64,000 nucleotides of DNA from JASLEW01 sp035544875 (GCA_035544875.1 DASZZP010000111.1:18993-82992), one strand, 5' to 3'. Positions 1 through 10,122 are shown, counted from the stretch's first letter. Numbers and translations are program-made. Notes: generated by a model from the sequence alone, not told the origin.

Positions 1-2
1 AG

Positions 3-74
3 GCCGCGCGGCAGTTCCTGGCCCAGCTCGCCCGCAGCCAGGCTGGCGCGCACAAACCGGAAGGAGGGAGCTGA
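3..74 (+). CDS. C-terminal tail of an upstream gene (partial)
   Basis: An open frame enters from the left edge and reads 23 residues (ending H-K-P-E-G-G-S) to a TGA at 72-74. Its composition fits a coding tail, but the fragment is too short to assign a family. It may instead be a chance open frame, because GC-rich DNA has few stops. Confidence 0.3.
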   Translation, partial: AARQFLAQLARSQAGAHKPEGGS

Positions 75-154
75 TCACGACGGCGGAGACTGAATCGCCC
101 GCAAATCAAATCGCCAGTTCGATTTGGATGCATTTCCCATAAGGAGAGTGAGCC

Positions 155-3040
155 ATGAGCTGCAAACAGAGGTACACGCTGCTGGCGCTGGTCGGACTGA
201 CCGCCCTGGCGGTCGTCCTCGGACTGCCTTCGCCGGTCCTGGCCCAGACCACGGGCGGCACCGTCAACGGCCATGTGCAGGACAAGAACGGCGGCGCGCT
301 GCCCGGAGTGACGATCACCGCGACGCAGAAAGGGACCGGCTATGAGCGCACGACCGTCACCGGTTCCGAGGGCTCGTTCAGCCTGCCGTCGCTCGCCGTC
401 GGCAGCTACGCGGTCAAGGCGGAGCTCCAGGGCTTCGCCACCGTCACCATCGAGGAGGTCAAGGTCGACGTGGCCTCGACCCGCACCCTCGAGGTGAGCC
501 TGAGCCAGGCGACGGTCACCGAATCGATCACCGTCGTCGACGAGGCGCCGCTGATCGCCAATACGCCGAGCGTCGGCACCGTGGTGAGCCAGAGCGAGCT
601 CGAGAACCTGCCGCTCAACGGCCGCCAGTTCGCCAATCTGGGAGTGCTGGCGCCGGGCACCACGCTGGGCATCAACAGCGACCCCACCAAGCCCGGCCAG
701 CTGGTGGTCGAGCTCAACGGCGGCATCGGGCGCAACGTCAATTTCACCGTCGACGGCGGCGACAACACCGACGACACGATCGGCGGCGCGCTGCAGAACT
801 ACAGCGTCGAGGGGGTCCAGGAGTTCAAGATCCAGACCATGGAGTACAAGGCCGAGTACGGCCGCTCGACCGGCGGCGTCCTGTCGGTCATCACCAAGGG
901 CGGCACCAACCAGTTTTCGGGCAGCGGCTTCGGTTTCTTCCGCAAGGACAAGTGGGATTCGATCACCACCACCGAGAAGAACTCGGGCAGCGGCAAGCAG
1001 CCGCTCGACCGCAAGCAGTACGGCGGCTCGCTGGGCGGTCCGATCGTTCCCGGCAAGATCCACTTCTTCGCCACCTACGAGAAGACCGACCGCACCACGA
1101 ATTACATCGTCGATACCGGCGGCACCGTGCCGGCGTTCGACGGCAAGGTCACGACTTTGCCTTTCCAGGACCAGCTCGCCACCGCCAAGCTGACCTACGA
1201 CGTCACGCCGAAAAACTACCTGCAGGTCCGCTACGGCTATCAGAAGAACAGCGACAAGTACGGGGCCAGCCCGCTCGCCACTCCCGATTCGCTGGGCACC
1301 ATCACCAACAATTACAAGTCGCTGCTCGGCGAGTACACGGCGCAGCTCGGCGCCGACATGCTGAACGAGGTGCTCTTTCAGTACAGCAAGTTCAACAACG
1401 GGATCACTGCCGACTCCAACGCCCCTGCGATCTACTATCCCAACGGCGTAACGACCGGTCAGAACATCAACACGCCGCAGCACACCAACCAGACCAAGTA
1501 CCAGTACAAGGACGACTTCAGCTTCGCGGCCACCCTGGGCGGCCACCGGCACGACTTCAAGACCGGCATCAACTACATCCACGAGCCGGTCCTGGGCGGT
1601 GATTTCACCACCGGCACCACCGGTCAGTACTTGACTCTGAACTCCCACCCTGGATCGCCGATCACCGATATCACGATCAACGGCGGCTTCGCCGGCCAGT
1701 CGACACCGGTCAACGAGTACAGCGCCTTTTTCCAGGACGACTGGAACGTGAGCGAGCGGTTCGTGCTCAACCTCGGGCTGCGCTACGACCTGTGGACGGG
1801 GTTCGACCTCGACCAGCGAAGTAATCCGATCTGGCGGGTGCTTTCGACGCAGACCAAGTTCAACGAGTCCTACCTGCGCGACTTCCAAGGCGGCCAGGGC
1901 GGCAAGCTCAAGAACGACCGCAAGGACTGGGCTCCCCGGCTGGGTTTCGCCTGGGACGTGGGGGGTGACGGCAAGAAGCTGCTGCGCGGCGGCTGGGGGA
2001 TCTACTACGACTTCCCCTACACCAATGCCACCATCCTCTTCCCGGCGACGGCGGTGCAGTCCAACTTCGGCGTGGTCTATAACGCCCACGACAGTCACGG
2101 GATCAAGAACCCGAACGGCACTTTCTTCCAGCCCGGCCAGCCGCTGCCGCCCAACGGCATAACCAATCCCGGCGTGCCGCCGCCCAACGAGATCGCCTCG
2201 CCGACCCTGAAGACCCCCAACTCGCTGCAGGGGTCGCTCGGCTACTCGTGGCAGGCCAACAGCTGGCTCGGCCTCAACTTCGAAGGCGTGACGATCAATT
2301 ACCGCGACCTCCCGTTCCGCTTCCGCGCCAACCCGACCGATCCGACGACCGGCAAGCGCCGCTTCCCGCAGTTCGGCAATTTCCGGCTCTGGTACGGTAA
2401 GGGCCATGCGAACTACTCGGGTTTCAACTTCGGCTGGCACGTCCGCGCCCCGGGCAGCAACTTCTCGCTGCAGGGGTTCTACACCTACTCGGAGGCCAGG
2501 GGGATCGTGCTGGCCGGCGCCGACGAGTTCCGTCTGACCGACGTCCAGTACCAGCCCGACCTGCGCGGGGCCCGCGACGTCTCGGTCAACCCGCTCAACC
2601 CGCTGTGCAGCTTCTGCACCGGCCCGCTCAACACCGATGCGCGCCACCGCGTGACGCTGGGCGCGGTCTACCGCGGCCCCTGGGGCATCAACCTGTCGAC
2701 CATCTACCGCTACCGCTCGGCGACGCCCTACCTGATCCATGCCGGCGATCTGACCGGCCTCGGCTTCCAGCTCGGCCTGCCGCCGGGGGTTTCCCTCAAC
2801 TCGGGCCGCGCCGCGAGCTTCTCGCAGCTCGACTTCCGGGTCGGCTGGGAGTTCCCGGTCATCAGTACCGTGCACGTCGAAGTGGTGGCCGAGGCGTTCA
2901 ACCTGTTCAACGCCAAGAACCCCACCGCCTTCATCGGCAGGATCGGCGCTCCCAACTTCGGCCAGCCGACCGCCTTTGCCGGCGACCCCGGCCACGGCGA
3001 GCAGCGCCAGCTGCAGCTAGGCGCCCGCCTGCGCTTCTAG
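155..3040 (+). CDS. TonB-dependent receptor with carboxypeptidase-regulatory-like N-terminal domain (Oar/CarboxypepD_reg type)
   Basis: Outer-membrane beta-barrel protein, probably importing or sensing large substrates such as peptides or glycans with energy from TonB. A signal peptide with core ALVGLTALAVVLGLP ends at about residue 31 (VLAQ). An Ig-like carboxypeptidase-regulatory domain follows at residues 32-115, then a plug-like domain (LPLNGRQFANLGVLAPG near 160, FTVDGGDN near 210). The rest is a barrel of Tyr/Phe-rich strands ending in RLRF, with the C-terminal Phe typical of barrel proteins. At 961 residues it is normal for the family. The ATG has a strong ribosome site, AAGGAGAG, at 141-148. 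A hairpin terminator follows at 3072-3104. The substrate cannot be read from sequence. Such receptors occur in large numbers in Acidobacteriota. Confidence 0.9.
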   Translation: MSCKQRYTLLALVGLTALAVVLGLPSPVLAQTTGGTVNGHVQDKNGGALPGVTITATQKGTGYERTTVTGSEGSFSLPSLAVGSYAVKAELQGFATVTIEEVKVDVASTRTLEVSLSQATVTESITVVDEAPLIANTPSVGTVVSQSELENLPLNGRQFANLGVLAPGTTLGINSDPTKPGQLVVELNGGIGRNVNFTVDGGDNTDDTIGGALQNYSVEGVQEFKIQTMEYKAEYGRSTGGVLSVITKGGTNQFSGSGFGFFRKDKWDSITTTEKNSGSGKQPLDRKQYGGSLGGPIVPGKIHFFATYEKTDRTTNYIVDTGGTVPAFDGKVTTLPFQDQLATAKLTYDVTPKNYLQVRYGYQKNSDKYGASPLATPDSLGTITNNYKSLLGEYTAQLGADMLNEVLFQYSKFNNGITADSNAPAIYYPNGVTTGQNINTPQHTNQTKYQYKDDFSFAATLGGHRHDFKTGINYIHEPVLGGDFTTGTTGQYLTLNSHPGSPITDITINGGFAGQSTPVNEYSAFFQDDWNVSERFVLNLGLRYDLWTGFDLDQRSNPIWRVLSTQTKFNESYLRDFQGGQGGKLKNDRKDWAPRLGFAWDVGGDGKKLLRGGWGIYYDFPYTNATILFPATAVQSNFGVVYNAHDSHGIKNPNGTFFQPGQPLPPNGITNPGVPPPNEIASPTLKTPNSLQGSLGYSWQANSWLGLNFEGVTINYRDLPFRFRANPTDPTTGKRRFPQFGNFRLWYGKGHANYSGFNFGWHVRAPGSNFSLQGFYTYSEARGIVLAGADEFRLTDVQYQPDLRGARDVSVNPLNPLCSFCTGPLNTDARHRVTLGAVYRGPWGINLSTIYRYRSATPYLIHAGDLTGLGFQLGLPPGVSLNSGRAASFSQLDFRVGWEFPVISTVHVEVVAEAFNLFNAKNPTAFIGRIGAPNFGQPTAFAGDPGHGEQRQLQLGARLRF

Positions 3041-3071
3041 CCGGCGGGCCGGCATCTTTCCGGGTTGCTCG

Positions 3072-3104
3072 AACCCCGGGGCGCCGCGGCCCTCCGGGGT
3101 TTTT
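3072..3104 (+). terminator. Rho-independent terminator after the TonB receptor gene
   Basis: CCCCGG at 3074-3079 pairs with CCGGGG at 3094-3099, and T5 follows at 3100-3104. It lies 34 bp past the receptor stop codon, so it fits termination of that single-gene transcript. Confidence 0.75.
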
Positions 3105-3244
3105 CTCGCTCCCATTTCTGATCTGCGCCCGGACCCGGCGCATTCCGAGGCGCCGCGGCAGGACCCGCCCGCGCGTGGGCGAAGTGAACCGCCTCCGCAG
3201 CACAGGAACGAATCGGGCGCCTCCGGTGTCTAATAGCTATTGCC

Positions 3245-6200
3245 ATGCCTGCCCAACGAGCCAGCCTCTTTTCCGCCCTCGGATTTCTCGGTTGCCTCCT
3301 GCTGCTCGGCCTTCTCTGCCTGCTCGGAGCCGTCGCCGCGCCGGCCCCCTCGCCTCCGGCTCCGCCGAAAAAGGCGGCGCACCAGGAGCAGGCCGCGGCG
3401 AAGGACCCCTGGACCGAGGTCGATCGGCTGATCGATCAGCAGAAGCTGGAGCAGGCGTCGACCCTGATCGAGGCGCTGCTCGCCGGCGCCGAGAAGCGCG
3501 GCGACGAGGCGGCATGGGCGCGCGCGCTGGTCCGGCGGGCGGCAGTGCGCATCGGCCTCGGCGGCTTCGAGACCGCGGTGCAGCAGCTGCGCGAGGCGCG
3601 CTGGCCGTCCGGCGTGCTGGCGCGCACCGAGCTCGACCTCTACTTCGGGCACGCGCTGCGGAGCTACGCCGCGGCCTACTCCTGGGAGATCAACCGCCGT
3701 GAGCGCGTCGACACCGGCGCCAAGCTCGAGCTCAAGTTGTGGACGCGCGGGCAGATCGTCGCAGCAGCCGAAGGCGCGTTCCTCGAGGCCTGGAAGCATC
3801 GCGATGCGCTGGGCCGCGAGCCGGTTGGCCGGCTGGCCGAGGTGCTCCAGCCCAACAACTATCCGCGCGAGGTGCGCGGCACGCTGCGCGACGCGGTCGC
3901 CTATCTCTACGTCGATCTGCTCGCGGACACCTCGCTGTGGACGCCCGAGCAGACGAACGACCTCTACCGCCTCGACCTCGAGCGCCTGCTCGGCATGGAC
4001 GGTGCGGCGGCCGGCGCTGTCCGGCTGGACGATCCGGCGACGCATCCGGTCGCCAAGCTGGTCGCGGCGCTCGCCGATCTCGAGGCCTGGCACGCCGCGG
4101 TCGGGCGCCGCGAGGCGGCGCTCGAGTCGCGCCTGGAACGCGCCCGGCGCCTGCATCGAGCCTTCGAGCAGCAGCCGGACCGGCGGCGCATCCGCGAGGA
4201 CCTCGAGACACGGCTCGCGGCAAACCGCGATCTCGCCTGGTGGGCGGAAGGCCAGGCGGTGCTCGCCGGACTGCGCAGAGAAGAGGACGATCCGCAAGCG
4301 CTGGTCGTGGCGCGCGCGGCGGCGCTCGCCGGCGAGCGGGCGTATCCGCAGAGCCTGGGCGCGCGGGACTGCCGGCGCATCGCCGCCGAGATCGAGGCCC
4401 CGGCCTTCCAGGTCCAGGCGATGGAGAGCGACGGACTCGAGCGGCGCTCGATCGCCGTCGATCACAAGAACCTGCCCCGGCTCTTCGTGCGCGCCTACCC
4501 CGTGGACGTCCTGCAGCGCCTCGCCCGCGGCGTCAACGAGCCCCTGCCAGAGCCCTGGAGAGCGCGCGAGATCCTGGCCTCGGGGCCGCCCGCGGCGAGC
4601 TGGGCAGCCGAGCTCCCCGCGACACCCGATTTTCGGACACATCGCTCCTACCTCGTGCCGAAGATCGCCGCGGCTGGCGCGTACACGGTGCTGGTCTCGG
4701 CCCAGGAATCCTTCGGCGAGGAGCACAACCATGTGCTCGCCGCGCCGCTGGTGCTGGGAGACCTGGTCCTCCTCGGCAGCGCGGACGCCGGCGGCGCGAC
4801 CCGCCTGCGCGTCCTTGCGGGGTCATCCGGCGAGGCCCTGGCTAACGTCGAGGTCCGCGTCTTTCGGCGTGACTGGCAGCGCGGTCCGCGCGCCGTGGCG
4901 ACGCTCAGCACGGACCGCCTGGGCGCCGCGAGTTTCGGGCCGCCGCCGCCGGACCGACGCGATGAGTGGCAGGGCTTCCTTGCGGTCGCGCACCGCGGCG
5001 GCGAGGTCGCCTTTCTCCGGATCGGCCCGCGCTCCGAGCCGCAGGAGAGCGGTGAACCAGCGGCGCTGTTCTTCACCGACCGGAGCATCTATCGGCCGGG
5101 ACAGACGGTGCGCTGGAAGGCCCTCGCCTACGAAGGCGAACGCCGCGCGGGGCGTCTCTCTCTCGCGGCCCATCACAGCCTCACCGTGAAGCTCGTCGAT
5201 CCCAACGCACAGGAGGTGGCGACCGCCACGGTCGCCACGAACGACTACGGCACGGCGGCCGGGGAGTTCGTGGTGCCCGCCGGCCGGCCGCTCGGCAGCT
5301 GGCGGCTCACCGGCAGCCTGCCGGGGCAAGCCTCGATCCAGGTCGAGGAGTACAAGCGCCCGACCTTCGAGGTCACGTTCAAGGAACCGGCAGAGGCGCT
5401 GCGGCTCAATCGCCCCGCGGCTTTTCGCGGCGAGGCGCGCTACTACTTCGGCCTGCCGGTCACCGGCGGCAGCGTCCGCTGGCAGGTGCTGCGCAATCCG
5501 GTCTTTCCGGACTGGTGGTGGGAATGGGGCGCCCAGACGTCGAGCATTGGGCGGCGCGGCGCGCAGGTCGTCGCCTCGGGGACGGCAGCGATTGGCGACG
5601 ATGGCGGCTTCGAGGCGCGCTTCGTACCGGCGGCGGACGAACGTCTCAGCAAGGAAGTGACCTACTCCTACCGCCTGAGCGCCGAAGTGACCGACGAGGG
5701 CGGCGAGACGCGCACGGCCGAACGTTCATTCCGGCTCGGCTTCGTGGCGATCGAGGCGGCGATCGACAGCGAGCGCGAGTTTCTCGACCCGCATTCCGTC
5801 GCCGAGGTGACGGTACTGCGGCGCGACCTCGACGGTGTGCCGCGGCCAGGCGCCGGCGCCTGGCGCCTGCTCCGGCTCCGCCAGCCGGCGGAGCCCCGCC
5901 TGCCGGCGGACGAGCCGGTGGCCGCGGCGCCCGACTCCTCCGATCATGGCGCGGCTTTCCACACGCCGGGCGACGCGCTCGCCCCGCGCTGGCAGCGCGC
6001 CGGATCGTACGCGGCGGCGCTGCGGCGATTCGAGGATGGCGCCGAAGTCGTCCGCGGCGAGCTGAGCCACGACGGGCAAGGCCGCGCCACGGTGAAGCTG
6101 CCGCCGCTCGCGCCCGGGCCATACCGCCTGCGCTACGAGACGCGCGACGAGTTCGGCGGCACGGCCGCGGCGCAGCGCGAGATCGTCGTGGCGGGCGAGG

Positions 6201-9200
6201 CGCCGCTCGCGGTCGCCGTCCTGCTCGCGGTCCAGCGCACGCGCGTGGGCGCCGGAGAGACCGCCGAGATCCTCGTTCACTCGGGCTTCCCGGGCGAGGC
6301 GCTTGAGCTCGAGATCGAGCGCGGCGGGAGCATCGAGCGGCGGCATATCGTTGGCGGGGCGGCGCCGCAGCGCGTCGCGATCCCGGTGCGCGAGGAGGAC
6401 CGCGGCGGGATCGCCCTCCACCTCGTCGCGGTGCGCGACCATCAGCTGTTGCGGCAGGACGCGCGGGTGGTCGTGCCCTGGGACAACCGCGAGCTCGCGG
6501 TCGAATTCCAGACCTTCCGCGATCGGCTGCGGCCCGGGGCGACGGAGACCTGGCGGGTCAAGGTCACGCGGAACGGCGCGCACGGACCCGAGCCCGCGGT
6601 CGCCGAGCTGCTGGCCTACATGTACGACCGCAGCCTCGACGCCTACGCGCCGCACAATCCTCCGCGTCCGCTCGACCTCTTCCCGCAGGGGGTCGCGGCC
6701 GGCTGGGAGGCCGCTAGCCTCGGCGGCGGCTGGGCGGCCTGGTGCTTCGGCCAGCACTTCGCCGAGCTGCCGGGCGGCGCCGGCTTGTACGGCGACTCGT
6801 TGCGCCAAGTCGGAGCGTACGGCATCGGCGGCCCAGGGGTGCACGGGCGCATGATGAACATGGAGATGGCCGTGGCGGCTCCGGCGTCACCGCGGGTCGA
6901 AGGCGGCGTTGCCGGCGGCGTGCCAGCCGCGGCGGAATCCCCGGATGTGGCCTATGACGCGCTGAGGGTGAACGTCGGCGGCAACGTCAACGAGAAGCTC
7001 GCCGCGTATGCGCCGCCGCCGCCGGCCCCGCCAGCGGTGCGCAGCAACTTCTCGGAGACCGCCTTCTGGCAGCCGCGCCTGATTACGGGCGGGGACGGCA
7101 CGGCGGCGATTGATTTCACGGTGCCGGACTCGGTCACCTCCTGGAACGTCTGGGTCCAAGCGCTGACCAAGGACTTCCGCTCAGGCTCCAACCATCGCGA
7201 GACGCGGTCGGTCAAGGAGCTGATGGCCCGCCCCTACCTGCCGCGCTTCCTGCGCGAAGGCGACCGCGCCGAGCTCAAGGTCGTGCTCAGCGACGCCGCC
7301 GAGCGCCCGCTCGACGGCGACCTCACGCTCGACATCCTCGACCCGGACAACGAGGCCTCGCTGCTGGGCGAATTCGGGGTCGCGCCCGCGGCGGCGCGCC
7401 AGCGCTTCCATCTCGAGGCCGGAAAGAGCGCCGACTTGACCTTCGCGCTCGCCGTGCCCAGGCGTGTCGGACAGGTGGCCTTCAAGGTCGTGGCAACCGC
7501 CGGCGACACCAGCGACGGCGAGCTGCGCCCGCTGCCGCTGCTGCCGTCGCGCATTCACCTCGCGCAGTCGCGGTTCGTGGCGCTCCACGGCCGCGAGACG
7601 CGGACGATGAAGTTTGCCGACCTCGAGCGCGGCGGCGATCCGACGCGCATCAACGAGCAGCTCGTGGTCACGCTCGACGCGCAGCTCTTCTATTCCGTGC
7701 TGGCCGCGGTGCCCTACCTCGTCGAGTACCCGTACGAGTGCACCGAGCAGACGCTCAACCGCTTTCTCTCGACGGCGATCCTCACCTCGCTCTTCGACCG
7801 CTACCCGGCGGTCGGGAGGATGGCGCGCGAGCTCGCCGCGCGCGAGTCGCAGCTCGAGGCCTTCGGCGGACCCGACCCTAACCGCCAGATGGCGCTCGAG
7901 GAGACGCCGTGGCTGCTCGAGTCACAGGGCAAGGAGGGGGCCGCCGACCGACCGCTCATCAAGGTGCTCGATCCGCACATCGCCAAGACGCAGCGGGAGT
8001 CGGCGCTCGCCAAGCTGGTGCGCGACCAGCTGCCGAGCGGCGCCTTCCCCTGGTGGTCGGGCGGGCCGCCGTCCGACTACATGACGCTCTATCTCCTCTA
8101 CGGCTTCGCCAAGGCGGGTGAATTCGGCGTTGCGGTGCCGCGCGACGTGGTGACCAAAGGCTGGCGCTACCTGGGCGAGAAATACCAGCGCGAGATCCGG
8201 CAGGCGATTGACAAGCCCGACTGCAACTGCGCCTGGGAGTTCCTGACCTTCCTGAGCTACGTCGCCACGGCCTACCCGGACCCGTCGTGGATCGGCGACG
8301 CGCTGCCGCTCGCCGAGCGCCGGCGCATCCTCGACGCGTCGTTCCGGCACTGGAAGGAGCACTCACCGTACCTCAAAGGCCTGCTTGCCCTCACCTTGAA
8401 GCGCATGGGCCGGCCGCGCGACGCGCAGCTGGTCTTCGATTCGGTCATGGACTCCGCGAAGACCACCCCCGACGAGGGCACGTTCTGGCAGCCCGAGGAC
8501 CGCTCCTGGCTCTGGTACAACGACACCATCGAAACGCACGCCTTCGCGCTCCGCGCCCTGATGGAGCTGCGGCCCAAGGACGCGCACCTCGACGGCCTCG
8601 TGCAGTGGCTCTTCCTCAACAAGAAGCTCAACCACTGGAAGTCCACGCGCGCCACGGCGGAGGTCGTCTACTCGCTGGCCAAGTACCTCGGCAGCCAGCA
8701 CGAGCTGGCGGTGCGCGAGGCGGCGAGAGTCGAGGCCGCGGGCCAGGCGAGCGAGCTGGTTTTCGAGCCCGACCGCTACACCGGGAAGAAAGTGCAGGTC
8801 GTCGTCCCGGGCGTCAAGCTCGGGCCGCGGGACGCTGCGGTCACCGTCTCGAAGGAGACGCCGGGAATGCTGTTTGCCTCGGCGACGTGGCACTTCTCGA
8901 CCGAGGGGCTGCCGAAGGAGGCGCATGGCGATCTCTTCGCGGTCGAACGCCGCTACTTCCGCCGCGTGCAGCAGGGCAAGGAGAAGGTGCTCCAGCCGCT
9001 CGCCGAGGGCGCTCCCCTAGCGCTGGGCGACGAGATCGAGGTGCAGCTCTCTCTCCGAAGCAAGGCCGCCGCCGAGTACGTCCACCTGCGCGACCCGCGC
9101 GCCGCGGGCCTCGAGCCCGGCGTGGTCGTGTCGGGCTGGAGGTGGGACCTCGGACTCGCGCGCTACGAGGAGGTACGCGACAGCGGCACGAACTTCTTCT

Positions 9201-9352
9201 TCGAGTGGCTCCCGGCCGGCCAGTACACGCTCAAGTATCGCGTCCGCGCCGCGCTCGGCGGCACCTTCCGCGTCGGCCCGGCGACGGTTCAGTCCATGTA
9301 CGCGCCCGAGTTCACCGCCTACTCGGCCGGCAACGTGGTGAAGGTCCACTAG
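3245..9352 (+). CDS. Alpha-2-macroglobulin family protein with intact CXEQ thioester motif
   Basis: Large periplasmic bait protein thought to trap proteases; bacterial members act beside PBP1C-like or secretion systems. The N-terminus carries a hydrophobic signal or anchor (LGFLGCLLLLGLLCLLG, residues about 12-30). It is followed by a long helical/TPR-like stretch to about residue 450, then MG domains (bait-region neighbourhood RSIYRPGQTVRWKALAYEG near 620, EEYKRPTFEVTF near 700). An A2M domain (FWQPRLITGGDGTAAIDFTVPDS) lies near 1275. The thioester site reads Y-P-Y-E-C-T-E-Q with Cys1499 and Gln1502, so the internal thioester should form. Length is 2035 residues against about 1500-1900 for most relatives. 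No clear Shine-Dalgarno precedes the ATG, so the start could differ slightly. A partner PBP1C gene is not adjacent. Confidence 0.9.
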   Translation: MPAQRASLFSALGFLGCLLLLGLLCLLGAVAAPAPSPPAPPKKAAHQEQAAAKDPWTEVDRLIDQQKLEQASTLIEALLAGAEKRGDEAAWARALVRRAAVRIGLGGFETAVQQLREARWPSGVLARTELDLYFGHALRSYAAAYSWEINRRERVDTGAKLELKLWTRGQIVAAAEGAFLEAWKHRDALGREPVGRLAEVLQPNNYPREVRGTLRDAVAYLYVDLLADTSLWTPEQTNDLYRLDLERLLGMDGAAAGAVRLDDPATHPVAKLVAALADLEAWHAAVGRREAALESRLERARRLHRAFEQQPDRRRIREDLETRLAANRDLAWWAEGQAVLAGLRREEDDPQALVVARAAALAGERAYPQSLGARDCRRIAAEIEAPAFQVQAMESDGLERRSIAVDHKNLPRLFVRAYPVDVLQRLARGVNEPLPEPWRAREILASGPPAASWAAELPATPDFRTHRSYLVPKIAAAGAYTVLVSAQESFGEEHNHVLAAPLVLGDLVLLGSADAGGATRLRVLAGSSGEALANVEVRVFRRDWQRGPRAVATLSTDRLGAASFGPPPPDRRDEWQGFLAVAHRGGEVAFLRIGPRSEPQESGEPAALFFTDRSIYRPGQTVRWKALAYEGERRAGRLSLAAHHSLTVKLVDPNAQEVATATVATNDYGTAAGEFVVPAGRPLGSWRLTGSLPGQASIQVEEYKRPTFEVTFKEPAEALRLNRPAAFRGEARYYFGLPVTGGSVRWQVLRNPVFPDWWWEWGAQTSSIGRRGAQVVASGTAAIGDDGGFEARFVPAADERLSKEVTYSYRLSAEVTDEGGETRTAERSFRLGFVAIEAAIDSEREFLDPHSVAEVTVLRRDLDGVPRPGAGAWRLLRLRQPAEPRLPADEPVAAAPDSSDHGAAFHTPGDALAPRWQRAGSYAAALRRFEDGAEVVRGELSHDGQGRATVKLPPLAPGPYRLRYETRDEFGGTAAAQREIVVAGEAPLAVAVLLAVQRTRVGAGETAEILVHSGFPGEALELEIERGGSIERRHIVGGAAPQRVAIPVREEDRGGIALHLVAVRDHQLLRQDARVVVPWDNRELAVEFQTFRDRLRPGATETWRVKVTRNGAHGPEPAVAELLAYMYDRSLDAYAPHNPPRPLDLFPQGVAAGWEAASLGGGWAAWCFGQHFAELPGGAGLYGDSLRQVGAYGIGGPGVHGRMMNMEMAVAAPASPRVEGGVAGGVPAAAESPDVAYDALRVNVGGNVNEKLAAYAPPPPAPPAVRSNFSETAFWQPRLITGGDGTAAIDFTVPDSVTSWNVWVQALTKDFRSGSNHRETRSVKELMARPYLPRFLREGDRAELKVVLSDAAERPLDGDLTLDILDPDNEASLLGEFGVAPAAARQRFHLEAGKSADLTFALAVPRRVGQVAFKVVATAGDTSDGELRPLPLLPSRIHLAQSRFVALHGRETRTMKFADLERGGDPTRINEQLVVTLDAQLFYSVLAAVPYLVEYPYECTEQTLNRFLSTAILTSLFDRYPAVGRMARELAARESQLEAFGGPDPNRQMALEETPWLLESQGKEGAADRPLIKVLDPHIAKTQRESALAKLVRDQLPSGAFPWWSGGPPSDYMTLYLLYGFAKAGEFGVAVPRDVVTKGWRYLGEKYQREIRQAIDKPDCNCAWEFLTFLSYVATAYPDPSWIGDALPLAERRRILDASFRHWKEHSPYLKGLLALTLKRMGRPRDAQLVFDSVMDSAKTTPDEGTFWQPEDRSWLWYNDTIETHAFALRALMELRPKDAHLDGLVQWLFLNKKLNHWKSTRATAEVVYSLAKYLGSQHELAVREAARVEAAGQASELVFEPDRYTGKKVQVVVPGVKLGPRDAAVTVSKETPGMLFASATWHFSTEGLPKEAHGDLFAVERRYFRRVQQGKEKVLQPLAEGAPLALGDEIEVQLSLRSKAAAEYVHLRDPRAAGLEPGVVVSGWRWDLGLARYEEVRDSGTNFFFEWLPAGQYTLKYRVRAALGGTFRVGPATVQSMYAPEFTAYSAGNVVKVH

Positions 9353-9356
9353 CCTA

Positions 9357-9449
9357 GCGCGGGCTGGGACCCGCGCGCCCAATCAAAGCGCGGGTAGGGA
9401 TCCGCGCGCTCGATCAAATCGCGGGTTGGGTGCCGCGCGCTGGATTCAG
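9357..9449. repeat. Three tandem 31-bp repeats, each forming a hairpin
   Basis: Copies at 9357-9387, 9388-9418 and 9419-9449 have an exact 31-bp period with about 75-85% identity. Each contains CGCGGG...CCGCG able to fold; copy 1 gives a 7-bp stem GCGCGGG/CCCGCGC with loop CTGGGA. They fill the gap between the convergent alpha-2-macroglobulin and Uma2 genes, with the last copy running into the Uma2 stop codon. A bidirectional terminator is a plausible role. Confidence 0.85.
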
Positions 9450-10036
9450 AGGCGGCGCCCGACCTGGCGCCAGAGCTCGGCAAGATCGAGCGTGATCTCC
9501 GACAGGACCGGCGAGCGGTATATGCCGTCCAGCGGGAGGGCGACCTCGAAGCGGCCAGAGCGATTGACCAGGAACTCGATCTGTTGCGCGGGCGGATCGA
9601 CCAGCCAGTATTCGCGGATACCCGACTCGGCGTAGAGCCTGAGCTTCTCGGTCCGGTCGCGCCGGATGCTGCCCGGCGACAGGACCTCGACCAGGAGGTC
9701 CGGAATCCCGGCGATGCGCTTCTTGACCGCGCTTCGGTGCTCGCGGGTGAGATAGACCACGTCCGGCTGCACCACCGAGTGATCCGCCAGCACGATGTCG
9801 AGCGGAGCGATCCCCGCCCAGCCGCCGCTCTGCCCGGCGATGTCGTCGAGCAGCCGAAAAAGTACCGCGGCCACGACCTGATGCGGAACGCCGGGAGATG
9901 GGCTCACGTAGATCCTGCCGTAGAGCAGCTCGCAGCGCGGCTCGTCGGGCAGCGCGAAATAGTCGGCGGTGCGGTATGGGCCGAGCTCGGACGAGGGACT
10001 GAGCGGCGTCTCCGCCGGGGCAGCTTCGACTTCCAT
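9446..10036 (-). CDS. Uma2 family endonuclease (DUF820)
   Basis: PD-(D/E)XK-fold protein of 196 residues, a normal length. Recognisable core motifs are QPDVVYLTREH (about residue 95), GIPDLLVEVLSPGS (about 110-125) and GIREYWLVDP (about 143). These carry the Asp, Glu and downstream residues of the putative metal site. Uma2 proteins are numerous in cyanobacteria and other phyla and their substrate is unknown. The gene stands alone, with a -10-like TATACT only 6 nt before its ATG, so a leaderless transcript is possible. Its 3' end meets the 31-bp hairpin repeats. Confidence 0.88.
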   Translation of the reverse strand: MEVEAAPAETPLSPSSELGPYRTADYFALPDEPRCELLYGRIYVSPSPGVPHQVVAAVLFRLLDDIAGQSGGWAGIAPLDIVLADHSVVQPDVVYLTREHRSAVKKRIAGIPDLLVEVLSPGSIRRDRTEKLRLYAESGIREYWLVDPPAQQIEFLVNRSGRFEVALPLDGIYRSPVLSEITLDLAELWRQVGRRL

Positions 10037-10042
10037 ACCTAA

Positions 10043-10048
10043 AGTATA
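10043..10048 (-). promoter_or_regulatory. Putative -10 element of a leaderless Uma2 transcript
   Basis: TATACT on the minus strand lies 6 nt before the ATG, so transcription would begin at or near the start codon. No Shine-Dalgarno is visible. The -35 region is weak, so this is tentative. Confidence 0.4.
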
Positions 10049-10122
10049 GGACGGAAAACCGCGGTGCGTCCGACCATCAGAAGTCGCGCAGCGGCACTTC
10101 GCCCCGCGCCTGACGAGGCGAT

